Shown here: positions 34,273-42,595 of the stretch, in pieces
Position numbering within the stretch: position 1 is the stretch's first letter
Layout of the letters: each line of letters begins with the position of its first letter
Assembly: GCA_016937015.1 (NCBI GenBank)
Contig: JAFGWT010000491.1
Location: forward strand, 1-46,228
Direction of reading: 5' to 3'
DNA: 46,228 nucleotides
Origin: Deltaproteobacteria bacterium
GTDB taxonomy: Bacteria; Myxococcota_A; Polyangia; JAAYKL01
The notes under the pieces: model-generated
What the model was told of the DNA's origin: nothing
The model's database searches: none
The model's input: the letters and a program-made list of their open reading frames with translations, nothing else
Position numbers and translations under genes: made by a program

Positions 34273-35188
34273 CAGCTCTCCAGAAGTCATAAAAATTAAA
34301 CCACTGATAGGGATATCTGCAGCATAACGCAGTCAGAAATCCAACATATTCAGCAACGTACTTTTTCAAGTCCGCCTCCCTTTCACTGCGGTCGATTTGC
34401 ACTTTGTCACACACAAACTGAACCGTACCCCGATAGGTCCGCCTGCCGATTTTGATGCCGGCCACGAAAAAAGTCGGGCACTCGAGCAGACTGGCCACCA
34501 GCCAGGGATTCGCCGGGAAAGAAGCATCTTCGCCTAAAAACGAACTGGTGACAACCCGTGTCCGTGCAGACGGATGAAAACGATCAGCGAGCATCGCCAC
34601 CAGTTCGCCATTTTCGATACAGTTTTTCATCGCCATGACGCCATCAATACTGCGATCCTTCAGATTAATGATATTCAGCTGCGAATCGGGGTTTATCGCA
34701 TTTAAAACCTGATTAAAGCGTTTCGCGTTCTCCAGATACATCACGGCATTCAATCGAACCTGTTGTTCCCCGCAAAGAACACGCAGACTGTCGAGGTTGC
34801 CAAAGTGGGCGCCCAGCAGCAGGCACCCCCTGCCCTGATCCAGATATTTTTGAATCTGGTCCAGTTCATCTGTATGAATTTGAAACCGATCGGTTTTTGA
34901 CTGCCAGAACCACATTCTATCAAGTGAACTTTGAGCGAAACTAACAAAATGAGCATGACTCTGTCGCAAGCCAGGTAATGGTCCGCTCCGACAAACGCTG
35001 TGGACGCGACGCAAATAGTACAGGCTGGCGTCCCGCGCACGCTTACCCGTGATATAAAAATACAGCACGACTGGATACAACAGCAGACTGGCAATCGGGT
35101 AGCCAAATGTATTAAGAACAAAGAGCATCAGGCGCATGCCCAGCGATGTTCCCCGTTCCTTCTGCTTAACCCATGAACTTGCGGTCAT
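34241..35188 (-). CDS. LpxL-like acyltransferase of the aryl-polyene operon
   Basis: The HX4D motif is HFGNLD in LLLGAHFGNLDSLRVL. An N-terminal membrane segment (MLFVLNTFGYPIASLLLYPVVLYFYI) and a C-terminal YPYQWFNFYDFW follow the LpxL-like acyltransferases of polyene clusters. It has 315 residues. It probably transfers an acyl group onto a glycolipid carrier, or the aryl-polyene acid itself, in step with the glycosyltransferase just upstream (overlap ATGA). The 3' end overlaps the start of the ammonia-lyase by about 30 bp. Confidence 0.83.
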   Translation of the reverse strand: MTASSWVKQKERGTSLGMRLMLFVLNTFGYPIASLLLYPVVLYFYITGKRARDASLYYLRRVHSVCRSGPLPGLRQSHAHFVSFAQSSLDRMWFWQSKTDRFQIHTDELDQIQKYLDQGRGCLLLGAHFGNLDSLRVLCGEQQVRLNAVMYLENAKRFNQVLNAINPDSQLNIINLKDRSIDGVMAMKNCIENGELVAMLADRFHPSARTRVVTSSFLGEDASFPANPWLVASLLECPTFFVAGIKIGRRTYRGTVQFVCDKVQIDRSEREADLKKYVAEYVGFLTALCCRYPYQWFNFYDFWRADDHLDAPDNR

Positions 35189-35940
35189 CTAAAAATTTGT
35201 CCCAATATCAGTCGGCCAATTAATTTCCAGCTCCGAACCAGCATCCCGAGAAAAAGTCGCGTATGCATCCACGAGATGCGCACGTTATCGTAAAAATAAT
35301 GAAAGTGCGAGACCCCTTGTGCATGATATGTCACCGGTGTTTTTACATTAATGACATCGACGCCACGCCAGACAAGACGCACTGCAATCTCCGGATCGAA
35401 ATCCATTCGATACCCCATAAACGGCGATCGGCTCGCAGCGAGCGCGGCGTCCACAGGATAGAGTCTGAAGCCAAACAGCGGATCGTGTATTTTTGTTGAG
35501 AGTGTTTCAATCCATACCCATACAATGCTGATTTTTCTCCCATTCAGTCTGGCCCTTGGTACATTCTCCGGAAAAATCGGTTCACCAAGTATCAGGGCGC
35601 CGGGAGATTCATCTGCTGCCGCAACAAACCGGGGAATATCTTCAATGCAGTGCTGATTGTCGGCATCCAGCTGCAATACATGCGTGAATCCATGTGCGTG
35701 AGCATGACGCAAGCCATCCATTACTGCCCTGCCTTTGCCGCCGTTTTTTTTTCGATGACAAACAGTGACTACGCCAGGCTGTTCGATACGGGACAACACT
35801 GCTGCAGTGTCCGCGTCTGACCCATCGTTGACAATAACAATGGGATACCCGTACTTTTTCAGTATATCCACCATCTGTGCGACGGTGGCCTGGTTGTTAT
35901 ACGTGGGCAACAGAATGCATAGTTTCATTCTGTGACTCAT
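35185..35940 (-). CDS. Family-2 glycosyltransferase
   Basis: The GT-A fold start is LPTYNNQATVAQMVDIL with VNDGSDADTAAVL. The DxD-like metal site lies in LQLDADNQH, and a later region (PLFGFRLYPVDAAL, YRMDFDPEIAVRLVW) resembles polyprenyl-phosphate or lipid glycosyltransferases. At 251 residues it is a single-domain enzyme without obvious C-terminal membrane helices. It likely adds a sugar to the lipid or aryl head of the product. Glycosyltransferases of this type are regular members of aryl-polyene clusters. It overlaps both neighbours by ATGA. Confidence 0.87.
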   Translation of the reverse strand: MSHRMKLCILLPTYNNQATVAQMVDILKKYGYPIVIVNDGSDADTAAVLSRIEQPGVVTVCHRKKNGGKGRAVMDGLRHAHAHGFTHVLQLDADNQHCIEDIPRFVAAADESPGALILGEPIFPENVPRARLNGRKISIVWVWIETLSTKIHDPLFGFRLYPVDAALAASRSPFMGYRMDFDPEIAVRLVWRGVDVINVKTPVTYHAQGVSHFHYFYDNVRISWMHTRLFLGMLVRSWKLIGRLILGQIFR

Positions 35941-36290
35941 TTTGTGACAATCTTTCCCGAAGAAAACGGTGTCTCTTCATAAAAAAGCCGGTAACTCCAA
36001 CCTTGCGCCAATCGCTCGATTTCGAGCGTAAATTCAGTATTGGGCACTATCAGATTGTGGAATTTCATCCGTTCAATCCGTGCAATGGATGGTGGTCCAT
36101 CGACCAGAGAAACAGCCTCAGTGACCAGCGTCAGCTGACATACCCCGGGTAAAATGGGAACGTTTTCGAAATGTCCTTTGAACCCGTAATAATCCGCCGG
36201 AATGAGGCAGCGAAATCGAAAACGATTCTCTTCATGAGCCTGCTCGAAACAAATCCGCTCAAGTGACTTAGCCCAATTATCAGCCGCCAT
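35937..36290 (-). CDS. Hotdog-fold dehydratase/thioester protein (ApeI-like)
   Basis: GHFENVPILPGVCQLTLVTEAV is the FabZ/ApeI-type signature: His in the catalytic helix region and the phrase 'G-H-F-x-x-x-P-x-x-P-G-V'. The track start at 36317 overlaps the ligase by 38 bp. The ATG at 36290 (MAADNWAKSLERI) follows GGAGG at about nine bases and is preferred (117 residues). It would dehydrate 3-hydroxyacyl intermediates, sharing this step with the ApeP-like protein, perhaps at different chain lengths. It overlaps the glycosyltransferase start by ATGA. Confidence 0.82.
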   Translation of the reverse strand: MAADNWAKSLERICFEQAHEENRFRFRCLIPADYYGFKGHFENVPILPGVCQLTLVTEAVSLVDGPPSIARIERMKFHNLIVPNTEFTLEIERLAQGWSYRLFYEETPFSSGKIVTK

Positions 36291-37692
36291 TCTGAACAAC
36301 CTCCTCCAAAAGCCCAATGGTCACTTTCCCCTGCGCGTCCACCGGCAGTGTCTTAACAAAACGCCAGTATCGAGGCATTGCCACCAGATCGAAGCGACGC
36401 TTCAGTTTATCTTTAAGCAGCTGAACTGTCTGACGCTTGGCTGCGCCAGCAGTGGGCACAGGTGTTTGCCGAGGCACAATCACCGCCGCCAGTACTTCGC
36501 GGGACTCCGTCGCCCGATTGCAATACTGAAATACGCGTACGTCCAGTATTTCCGGCATCTCCCGAAGTGCATTTTCCATTTCGGTTAAAGAAACGCGCTT
36601 TCCAGCTATCTTAACCATCATATCGTATCGACCCCGCAGGTAAAACGCCCCAAATTCATCCATTTCAATGCGATCTCCGGTTTCAACCCAACCTTCGCCT
36701 GTGTCAATCCATGGGGATCGCACTTCGAGCCCTTCCATGTCATTGCGTCTGACCTGGACACCGCAAAATGGAGTAAACGGCGTTGGCGCGTCGGGGGACT
36801 GGCGCCGCACTGCCACGCCACCGGTTTCAGTGGATCCAAATATTTCAGCCGGAACAATCCCCGTAGTGGCGAAAATTTCCAGCGCCACAGATCTGTCCAG
36901 TGGCCCACCGGATGAAAAAATGACGCTGTCCCGCCAATGAAACGGGTATTGGCAGGCCAGATTGCTCAACACTCGCAAATGTGCGGGAGATGACACGATG
37001 CAGGCTTTGCCGACCAAATCGCTCAAAATCTGCTCCCAGTAGAATGTCCAGGGAGTACTGAGCGTATGGCCGCAGTGAAGTGGCCACATAATGTTAAAAA
37101 GAAAACCATAAATATGAAAATGACTGACGGTGCTTCGCCGAGGTAATCCATTGACCTCTCGCCCAAAGACATTTTCCAGATTTTTAATTTCTTCAAATAT
37201 GGAAAGGAAGGGTTTGGTAATCCTCTTTTTTTTTCCTGTACTGCCCGATGTAAACAGCACCAGAGCTGTCTGTTCCGCCGAAAATTCAGGATTGGCTATT
37301 TGCTGTATCGCATCATCCGACGCATTCGCTGCAAAGGCCATCTGTACCACGTTTATCGTCGGCACACCACTATCCCCCAAAGCATCGTCGCACAGGATGC
37401 CATCCAAACGCATTGACAGATCCCGAAGCGTGTCCATCTGGAGGTCAGCGGATAGTACCGGAGTCACACCAGCCATCCAGCAACCGACAACAGCAGCAGC
37501 AAAATGAACAGGCGACGCCACTGCCACCAGCCAAAGCTTTTCCGAATCGGCGCAATCAACGCGGGCTCGCAGTTGCGTGCCAATATCTCCCGCCATACGG
37601 GTGAACAGTGATCGGGGATGCCCTTCTTCGGAAATCACAAGATTATCGTTAGATGAAAAAAGCGAATATTTAATGGAATTTAAAGGTGTCAA
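36280..37692 (-). CDS. AMP-forming aryl-acyl ligase (ApeH-like)
   Basis: The ATP/AMP-binding P-loop is LVLFTSGSTGKKKRITKP. Further ANL-family marks are EIFGSTETGGVAVR and GDRIEMDEFGAFYLRGRYDMMVKIAGKRVSLTEME, with VDAQGKVTI near the C-terminus providing the late Lys. At 470 residues it is slightly shorter than typical CoA ligases. It should adenylate the aryl starter acid and pass it to a carrier protein. The start is TTG at 37690-37692, overlapping the ACP stop (TTGA), with no evident ribosome site, so it depends on coupling. Confidence 0.87.
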   Translation of the reverse strand: MTPLNSIKYSLFSSNDNLVISEEGHPRSLFTRMAGDIGTQLRARVDCADSEKLWLVAVASPVHFAAAVVGCWMAGVTPVLSADLQMDTLRDLSMRLDGILCDDALGDSGVPTINVVQMAFAANASDDAIQQIANPEFSAEQTALVLFTSGSTGKKKRITKPFLSIFEEIKNLENVFGREVNGLPRRSTVSHFHIYGFLFNIMWPLHCGHTLSTPWTFYWEQILSDLVGKACIVSSPAHLRVLSNLACQYPFHWRDSVIFSSGGPLDRSVALEIFATTGIVPAEIFGSTETGGVAVRRQSPDAPTPFTPFCGVQVRRNDMEGLEVRSPWIDTGEGWVETGDRIEMDEFGAFYLRGRYDMMVKIAGKRVSLTEMENALREMPEILDVRVFQYCNRATESREVLAAVIVPRQTPVPTAGAAKRQTVQLLKDKLKRRFDLVAMPRYWRFVKTLPVDAQGKVTIGLLEEVVQNGG

Positions 37693-37934
37693 CGCAGTTT
37701 GTTGAGTATCGCATCTGCCACATCTGCCACTGTGCGAATCTGTCGCAAATCTTCATTGGAAAACTTTGCACCGGTTTTGGCGCTCAACTCGGACGCCATA
37801 TCCACCGCATCCAGACTATCCAGGTCCAAATCCGTAAACAGATTTTTATCCTCCGTTACGTCGTCTATGGCAAAATTAAACGTTTCGCACAGAATTCGCT
37901 GTACTTCCGCCAATATGGATTCTCTATCATTCAT
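37689..37934 (-). CDS. Acyl carrier protein (second of two)
   Basis: The core is LFTDLDLDSLDAVDMASEL, with the DSLD serine that receives phosphopantetheine. Starting at ATG 37934 (MNDRESILAEVQRIL) it has 81 residues, a normal ACP length. The track start at 38009 would overlap the first ACP gene, and an ATG at 37946 is also possible because ATGGAAAAAAAT is repeated. Two ACPs are the rule in aryl-polyene clusters, one for starter loading and one for elongation. Which does which cannot be read here. Confidence 0.92.
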   Translation of the reverse strand: MNDRESILAEVQRILCETFNFAIDDVTEDKNLFTDLDLDSLDAVDMASELSAKTGAKFSNEDLRQIRTVADVADAILNKLR

Positions 37935-37965
37935 ATTTTTTTCCATATTTTTTTCCACGTTAGTG

Positions 37966-38232
37966 TTACTGTTCCAGAATGAAATGCGCAATCGCGTTGA
38001 CACTGGCAAATATTTTTCGATTTTCTTCGGGATCGTTCGCGAGTTTTATCCCGTATTTTTTTGAGATGGCCACCCCAAGTTCCAGCGCATCCAGCGAGTC
38101 GAGCCCAAGACCGTCATAAAACAAGGCGTCTTCCGAATTAATTTCTTCAGGTTGAACATCTTCAAGTCGAAGGGTTTGAACGATAAGCGTTTTCAGTTCC
38201 GCTTCGAGTGTTTTAATATCTGTAACTGCCAA
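37966..38232 (-). CDS. Acyl carrier protein (first gene of the aryl-polyene operon)
   Basis: This 88-residue protein has the phosphopantetheine site in YDGLGLDSLDALELGVAIS. It opens the biosynthetic operon; 61 bp separate it from the Maf-like gene upstream, and that gap could hold a promoter or simply be a spacer in a longer transcript. It differs clearly from the second ACP (charged N-terminus, C-terminal AIAHFILEQ), which suggests distinct partners. Confidence 0.92.
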   Translation of the reverse strand: MAVTDIKTLEAELKTLIVQTLRLEDVQPEEINSEDALFYDGLGLDSLDALELGVAISKKYGIKLANDPEENRKIFASVNAIAHFILEQ

Positions 38233-38293
38233 ATCAGCTCTCCCTGGCGACGGTCTAAATTATCCGGTTTAGTACAAATCGCCATGGTGAATG

Positions 38294-39697
38294 TCAAGCC
38301 AATCCGTTGATAATTTGGGTAAGTCGCGACGGTGTGATGACTGGCGCGCCGGCAATCGGCAACCCGGAATCGGCGAGGTTGTAAAAGTCAACCTCTGGGT
38401 GACGCGCAATGGTGTCTTCGAACCACTGGCGATAATTCAGCATATTCTGTCGGGTGGACACCCATTCTCCATGAATATTCCTTGCTCTGACATACAGCGG
38501 CGAGTCATCTGCTGCTGTGTTTTGACCATACGCCGATCCGGGCGCGTGATGCTGACCGCCAGCCCAACATAAATCCTGCCCAATAAAGACAACCTTATCC
38601 ACCCCGGATTTCAGTGCTATATCCATAGCAGCGTTGGCCACAGACCCCCCCGTTGAAATCACCTGTTCTGCGGGAAATCCAGGCAGTGCCTCGCACAGAT
38701 ACATGTATCGTGGACCACTGTAAGCGGCAACCGCATCCGCGCATGCAAAACTTGAAAAAAGCAACGGCACCTGAAGCCGCTCATACCCCCTGAGTTGTTC
38801 TCTCACCGTGGACATGGCATCCAGAATAACAACATAATCGGGGATGATGTCTCTATCCGCGATAAACTTCAGTGCTGAACCCACACAATACAGCCGCACG
38901 GAATCGCGATGTCTCGGCAAAACGTTACAGTATGCCAGAAGGGAAGGCCCGCTCGAAATAATAAACGCAGTTTCATCGGCATGTTTTAAGTAGAGCTCCT
39001 GAATCGGTTTGCTGTCCACCCGCAAATTTGCGTAATGATTTGACGCCGCCAGCTCCTGACGTGAATTGACCGCCCCTGGAAGCAGACGGTTTGTCAGAAA
39101 CAGTTTCACCTGCTCGTACCCTTCACCCAAACAGGCAACTGCCGGTCTGAATATAACAAGAGCCGCCCCCTGCGAATCCACTGTCTTCAGCCAGGACATT
39201 GTTTCTTCGGGGGTCAATCCGCTCACGAAATCGATTTGCGGAGACGAGATTAAATCAGACAAATCCTGCAAAGAAAACGCTGTTTTTAACAGATCCAGAT
39301 TCGCATCCATTACACATATCTTCTCTGACGGGTGCAGGCGTTCCCTGAGTGCACGAACGTGATATCCCAACCCAAAACCATACAAAAAAATCTGTCCCGC
39401 ACGGGTTTGCTTCTCCGCAAAGCGGCTGGCCTCCAGGATTGGATGATAACGACTATGCAGCCAGGTCCTGACTTCCCGGTCACCATTCCAGTGACGATAC
39501 CGCACCGTGCACACGCCATCCTGGGTCTCCGCAATCTGGACCACGTCCGGCGGCACGTCGTGATGAGACAACACTTCCGCCAGACCGGGATTTCTCTGAT
39601 GCAATGAATGAAGATTAGACTTCAGAAAGAGGGGTTCCGTCAATTTCAAGCATCCTTTGTTTCCATTTGGCAAGAACCGGCAGCAACTCGTTTTCAA
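38294..39697 (-). CDS. Maf/DUF115-type glycosyltransferase-like protein
   Basis: The central domain has the DUF115 (MptE-like/Maf) features: FIISSGPSLLAYCNVLPRHRDSVRLYCVGSALKF, PDYVVILDAM, ISTGGSVANAAMDIAL and VVFIGQDLCWAGGQHHAPG. Maf proteins transfer nonulosonic acids to flagellin in flagellated bacteria. No flagellar genes are in the window, so another acceptor is possible. The track ATG at 39697 overlaps the upstream gene by 83 bp. TTG at 39649 (KLTEPLFLKS), after AAAGGATGC, is a plausible alternative start. It lies directly before the aryl-polyene operon on the same strand. Confidence 0.78.
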   Translation of the reverse strand: MKTSCCRFLPNGNKGCLKLTEPLFLKSNLHSLHQRNPGLAEVLSHHDVPPDVVQIAETQDGVCTVRYRHWNGDREVRTWLHSRYHPILEASRFAEKQTRAGQIFLYGFGLGYHVRALRERLHPSEKICVMDANLDLLKTAFSLQDLSDLISSPQIDFVSGLTPEETMSWLKTVDSQGAALVIFRPAVACLGEGYEQVKLFLTNRLLPGAVNSRQELAASNHYANLRVDSKPIQELYLKHADETAFIISSGPSLLAYCNVLPRHRDSVRLYCVGSALKFIADRDIIPDYVVILDAMSTVREQLRGYERLQVPLLFSSFACADAVAAYSGPRYMYLCEALPGFPAEQVISTGGSVANAAMDIALKSGVDKVVFIGQDLCWAGGQHHAPGSAYGQNTAADDSPLYVRARNIHGEWVSTRQNMLNYRQWFEDTIARHPEVDFYNLADSGLPIAGAPVITPSRLTQIINGLA

Positions 39698-40010
39698 ACA
39701 GATCCGAAGTCATCACATCGTCATCATTTTCAAGGCTTGCCTGCAATTCCTCCAGCGTACATTTCAAGTCGGTCACATCAATTTCCAGCAAACCACGGAG
39801 AACTTCGACCCCTTCCATAATCCACCCCAATCCGTCAATCACTTCAATCGTGTTCTTCTTTGCCTGGTCAATACTGCCTTCCTGAAACAGCGTCACTGTT
39901 TGTCGCACACCGCCCTCAAAATTTCCCATGTACTCAATTAAACCAGTAAGTAACTCCCGCTTTTCCGATTGCACGTCCAATTTGGTCCCGCCTTTCAATT
40001 CGTGATTCAT
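39615..40010 (-). CDS. Small helical protein of unknown function upstream of the Maf-like gene
   Basis: From ATG 40010 (MNHELKGGTKLDVQSEK) it has 131 residues; the track start at 40064 adds an unsupported tail. It is almost wholly alpha-helical with acidic composition (LLTGLIEYMGNFEGGVRQTVTLFQEGSIDQAKK, TLEELQASLENDDDVM). No family was recognised. Overlap of its end with the Maf-like reading frame suggests co-translation and a helper role for that enzyme. It is the most upstream gene of this minus-strand run. Confidence 0.6.
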   Translation of the reverse strand: MNHELKGGTKLDVQSEKRELLTGLIEYMGNFEGGVRQTVTLFQEGSIDQAKKNTIEVIDGLGWIMEGVEVLRGLLEIDVTDLKCTLEELQASLENDDDVMTSDLFENELLPVLAKWKQRMLEIDGTPLSEV

Positions 40011-40146
40011 TTTTGCTTTAAAAAAATTAGCACTGATTATCACCGGGTCAATCACACAGCCCAATAGTTCTGCTATCGATAATTAAATCCTGAAATCTGC
40101 ACAGGGTTTGAATGTGAAAAACGAAGCACTGAGGTCATTTTGACCC

Positions 40147-40173
40147 AATGCGTCGCAATGCATTTTTTTTTTT
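40147..40173 (+). terminator. Weak stem-loop followed by T11
   Basis: AATGC and GCATT can form a 5-bp stem with an 8-nt loop, and the run of eleven T at 40163-40173 directly follows or overlaps it. Read on plus it resembles an intrinsic terminator. No plus-strand gene ends just before it, so function is doubtful. The homopolymer is itself a possible length-variable site. Confidence 0.25.
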
Positions 40174-40284
40174 ACGCCTTTGGTGATAAATGAAACAAAT
40201 CCCAAAAGCAGCTTAAGATTTACCACAAAAATCCAGTTTTCCTGTTTAACGAGCTCTGAACTCCAGGAATTACAGGGGGACACT

Positions 40285-40684
40285 ATGAACAAAATAATCG
40301 ATAGCCATGGTGGCTTATTTATACTGATACCGGCAGTCGTATTCTTTGGTTGCAGTGACACTGGTGGACTGTTCAAATAATGTTTCCGGTGGAAACGGCT
40401 TCTGCAGCCCCGGCGAGGAGGATTCAGGCTGTGAGGAGGATTCAGGCTGTAATGATTGCAGTCCCAACTGCGGTGACGATGTATGCGGCCTCGTCTGCGG
40501 CACCCTGTGCGATCCCGAAAACTGTATTATCTGCCCCGGCATGACTGCGGATGACCTTCCCGCCCACTGCAAGGATTCCGGCGGCGCAACCTGTCCCAAC
40601 AACTGGGTGGTGTGTACATCATCCGCGGATTGTCCGAGCAATGGGTACTATTGTGTTTCCGGTTGCTGCGTACCCACCGTGTAA
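40285..40684 (+). pseudogene. Cys-rich lipoprotein split by a frameshift
   Basis: A strong ribosome site (AGGGGGA) precedes ATG 40285 and a signal peptide with lipobox-like end (MNKIIDSHGGLFILIPAVVFFGC), but that frame stops at 40380. The +1 frame continues in a convincing secreted Cys-rich sequence (FCSPGEEDSGCEEDSGCNDC, CPSNGYYCVSGCC) to 40684. Neither ORF alone is sensible, because the second has no signal peptide and no start signal. A one-base insertion near 40345-40380 best explains this, whether real or a sequencing error. It contains a perfect 18-bp duplication at 40415-40450 (EEDSGC twice). Function unknown. Confidence 0.6.
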
Positions 40685-40865
40685 CCGATAACCCCGGCAT
40701 GTGCGACCGTCGCCTCCATCGTACACGTGCAGAGAAAATTCATATCCGCTGGCCATAATCTTTTACGTTTTTCGGAAATAACGTATAGAGTTCATCTGTT
40801 GCAGTACAAAGCCTGTTTGATACCGAAATTAAATGGACTCCTGTAGATGGGTGTATGGATCTCCA

Positions 40866-41999
40866 ATGAACCTTTTTTTTCATATTGCGTTAAAGCTGAA
40901 ACCACACATCTGGCCCATCCCGTTAACGCTGCTACTGATATTTTTTACAACATCCTGTCACAGAAACAGTGGCAGTACAGGGGATGCACGCAATGTGGCA
41001 ATGGTCATGGCGCTCGAAGAAGCGGATACACCACTGACCGCCATGGTCTGGCTTCGGGATGGCGACGACGCCTATCAAACAGTGCTTCTCACCGGCAACA
41101 AAAACCGGAGTGTGGCAACTGCTACCCATCCATCACTGCTGCTGGCAACCCCTGCCAGTATATTGAATATCACGTCCCAGACCGATGAAATCGTATTATG
41201 TGACTGCAGTAAACTGGACACAAACGACTCGGAATCAGTATGTCCGGCCAGCATTCAGAGTGTCCCCCGACAACATCTGCTGCTCTCGACACAGACTGTA
41301 CCAGCCGCTGAAAACGAGATTCGAATTAATGCGGATGCAGATTCCTCAACGGCAACCATCGACCTCTTTCCGTTTGAAATTTCCGAATCGGATATGCAAA
41401 AGCTTGTCGCGCTGGATGAATACGCGGTGGTAACCGGCACTGTCGGCCCATATGTTTTCATCCGATACGAACGTGCGTTCCAGCTGTGTGGAGATGAAAA
41501 GCCGACGGAAACCCATGGATACAGTGTATTCAATATCAACAGAATGGAGTTTGAATCACCACTTAAAGATGAAGAGTTGTCGCAAATTCGACACGCGGAA
41601 CAACAGATCGCATATGATTCTATTGCAAACACTACTGGCTTTTCACATTTGAGCGCGGATGATCTCCAGCTTACAGGCATTCATCCCGTGTTTGTGAATG
41701 GTGTTGGATTTTCGCTGGAATACGAGTTTGAAGCCAGAAGCAAATTGGACGAAAGCCAAATCAACTGGCGGGAGTACACCCGGCAAATCAGCATACAGGC
41801 CCGCAAAATCCCCGATGAGCTGGCACCGTTCGCCCTGGCTCCGCCTGTGGTGCGCAATCTTGTTGCAGCAGACACCGTTTCCATTGGCGGCTGGACTCTA
41901 ATATCCGGAATGCAGGAATCAATTCAAAAAGCGATTGCCACCCTGTTTGAAGCTGAAGAAGACGCAGCGACAGCGCTGTCACTGCCCGAAGAAAAATAG
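40866..41999 (+). CDS. Lipoprotein of unknown function
   Basis: The ATG at 40866 gives a signal peptide MNLFFHIALKLKPHIWPIPLTLLLIFFTTSC with lipobox FTTSC; the track start at 40833 adds residues before it. The mature part of about 345 residues has a beta-rich first half (TPLTAMVWLRDGDDAYQTVLLTGN), a central region with two or three Cys (VLCDCSKLDTNDSESVC) and a mixed alpha/beta second half ending in a helix (SIQKAIATLFEAEED). No family was recognised. The next gene begins within 20 bp, so they are likely co-transcribed. Confidence 0.7.
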   Translation: MNLFFHIALKLKPHIWPIPLTLLLIFFTTSCHRNSGSTGDARNVAMVMALEEADTPLTAMVWLRDGDDAYQTVLLTGNKNRSVATATHPSLLLATPASILNITSQTDEIVLCDCSKLDTNDSESVCPASIQSVPRQHLLLSTQTVPAAENEIRINADADSSTATIDLFPFEISESDMQKLVALDEYAVVTGTVGPYVFIRYERAFQLCGDEKPTETHGYSVFNINRMEFESPLKDEELSQIRHAEQQIAYDSIANTTGFSHLSADDLQLTGIHPVFVNGVGFSLEYEFEARSKLDESQINWREYTRQISIQARKIPDELAPFALAPPVVRNLVAADTVSIGGWTLISGMQESIQKAIATLFEAEEDAATALSLPEEK

Positions 42000-42014
42000 G
42001 AACAGGTGAATATC

Positions 42015-42503
42015 ATGCTATTCAGATTTGCCAAATCAACAAAAATTACGTCGCTGACTCAGGATGCCGTTCAAACGGTTACCGGGAAAGTGGTGGTGCC
42101 CAAAGCCACTCGCATTCCAGGGACGGAGATTCAGTGCGCATGCTACTGGATGATGACCGAACACTGGACACAGCCGGCGCGAAAAAAGGGCCGAAAAATG
42201 TGGATGCCGCAGGACGCGAGGCAGGGTTGCAGCGGCTTTTTCGTAGAAGATGATACAGGGAAGGTCTGGGTGAGCGATAACGGAGACGCAATGGATATTC
42301 GAAATGGATGGGAGGACCGGGGCATCCTCGGTAAAAAGGGCACCCAGCGTTTTGTCTCGAGAAGCATCAAAAATGGTGACATTGTGAAAATCCGCGGAAC
42401 AGTCAAAAAAACCAAAGGCGCCGAACCCGCCGATTGTCTGGCATTGCGCCCAGACGACAAAGGACTGGTAACCGTGCTTCAGAAGAAAAAATCAAAACCG
42501 TAG
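42015..42503 (+). CDS. GIDE/MULAN-BAM-like small OB-type protein
   Basis: The layout VTGKVVVPKATRIPGTEIQCACYWMMTEHW ... CSGFFVEDDTGKVWVSDNGDAMDI ... GDIVKIRGTVKK matches the pattern of the GIDE-type domain found in MULAN-like proteins. That pattern is a strand-rich 'G-x-V' start, a Cys-x-Tyr segment, a 'F-x-x-x-D-x-T-G-x-V-x-V' segment and a 'G-D-x-V-x-x-x-G' end. No RING domain or TM is present. The start is ATG 42015 after AGGTGA; GTG 42006 is an alternative. Role unknown. Confidence 0.55.
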   Translation: MLFRFAKSTKITSLTQDAVQTVTGKVVVPKATRIPGTEIQCACYWMMTEHWTQPARKKGRKMWMPQDARQGCSGFFVEDDTGKVWVSDNGDAMDIRNGWEDRGILGKKGTQRFVSRSIKNGDIVKIRGTVKKTKGAEPADCLALRPDDKGLVTVLQKKKSKP

Positions 42504-42595
42504 GCGCGAACCATTTGTTCGCCTGATGTTCTCTGCAATTTGACCCAGAAATGTCTGTCAGTTCGCTCGCCAGTTTGCGCCAATTACAAGTGCCA

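Larger units (their letters stand above)
23461..38232 (-). other. Aryl-polyene-type biosynthetic gene cluster (17 genes)
   Basis: Seventeen consecutive minus-strand genes contain every core activity expected of an aryl polyene system. They are two ACPs, ligase, two hotdog dehydratases, two ketosynthases, chain-length factor and ketoreductase. Accessory genes are the ammonia-lyase, glycosyltransferase, three membrane-lipid or export proteins (COG4648-like, MMPL, LolA-like), a lipoprotein and two acyltransferases. Gaps are 31 bp or less and many starts overlap stops. Known relatives are the Ape clusters of enterobacteria and the xanthomonadin and flexirubin clusters. The ammonia-lyase inside the operon recalls flexirubin-type clusters. 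No phosphopantetheinyl transferase or methyltransferase is inside the cluster. Confidence 0.88.

Noticed and set aside
42500-42530. Possible bidirectional terminator between the GIDE-like and DciA-like genes
   Set aside because: GGCGCGAAC/GTTCGCC forms an imperfect stem with a bulge and lacks a T-run on either strand.
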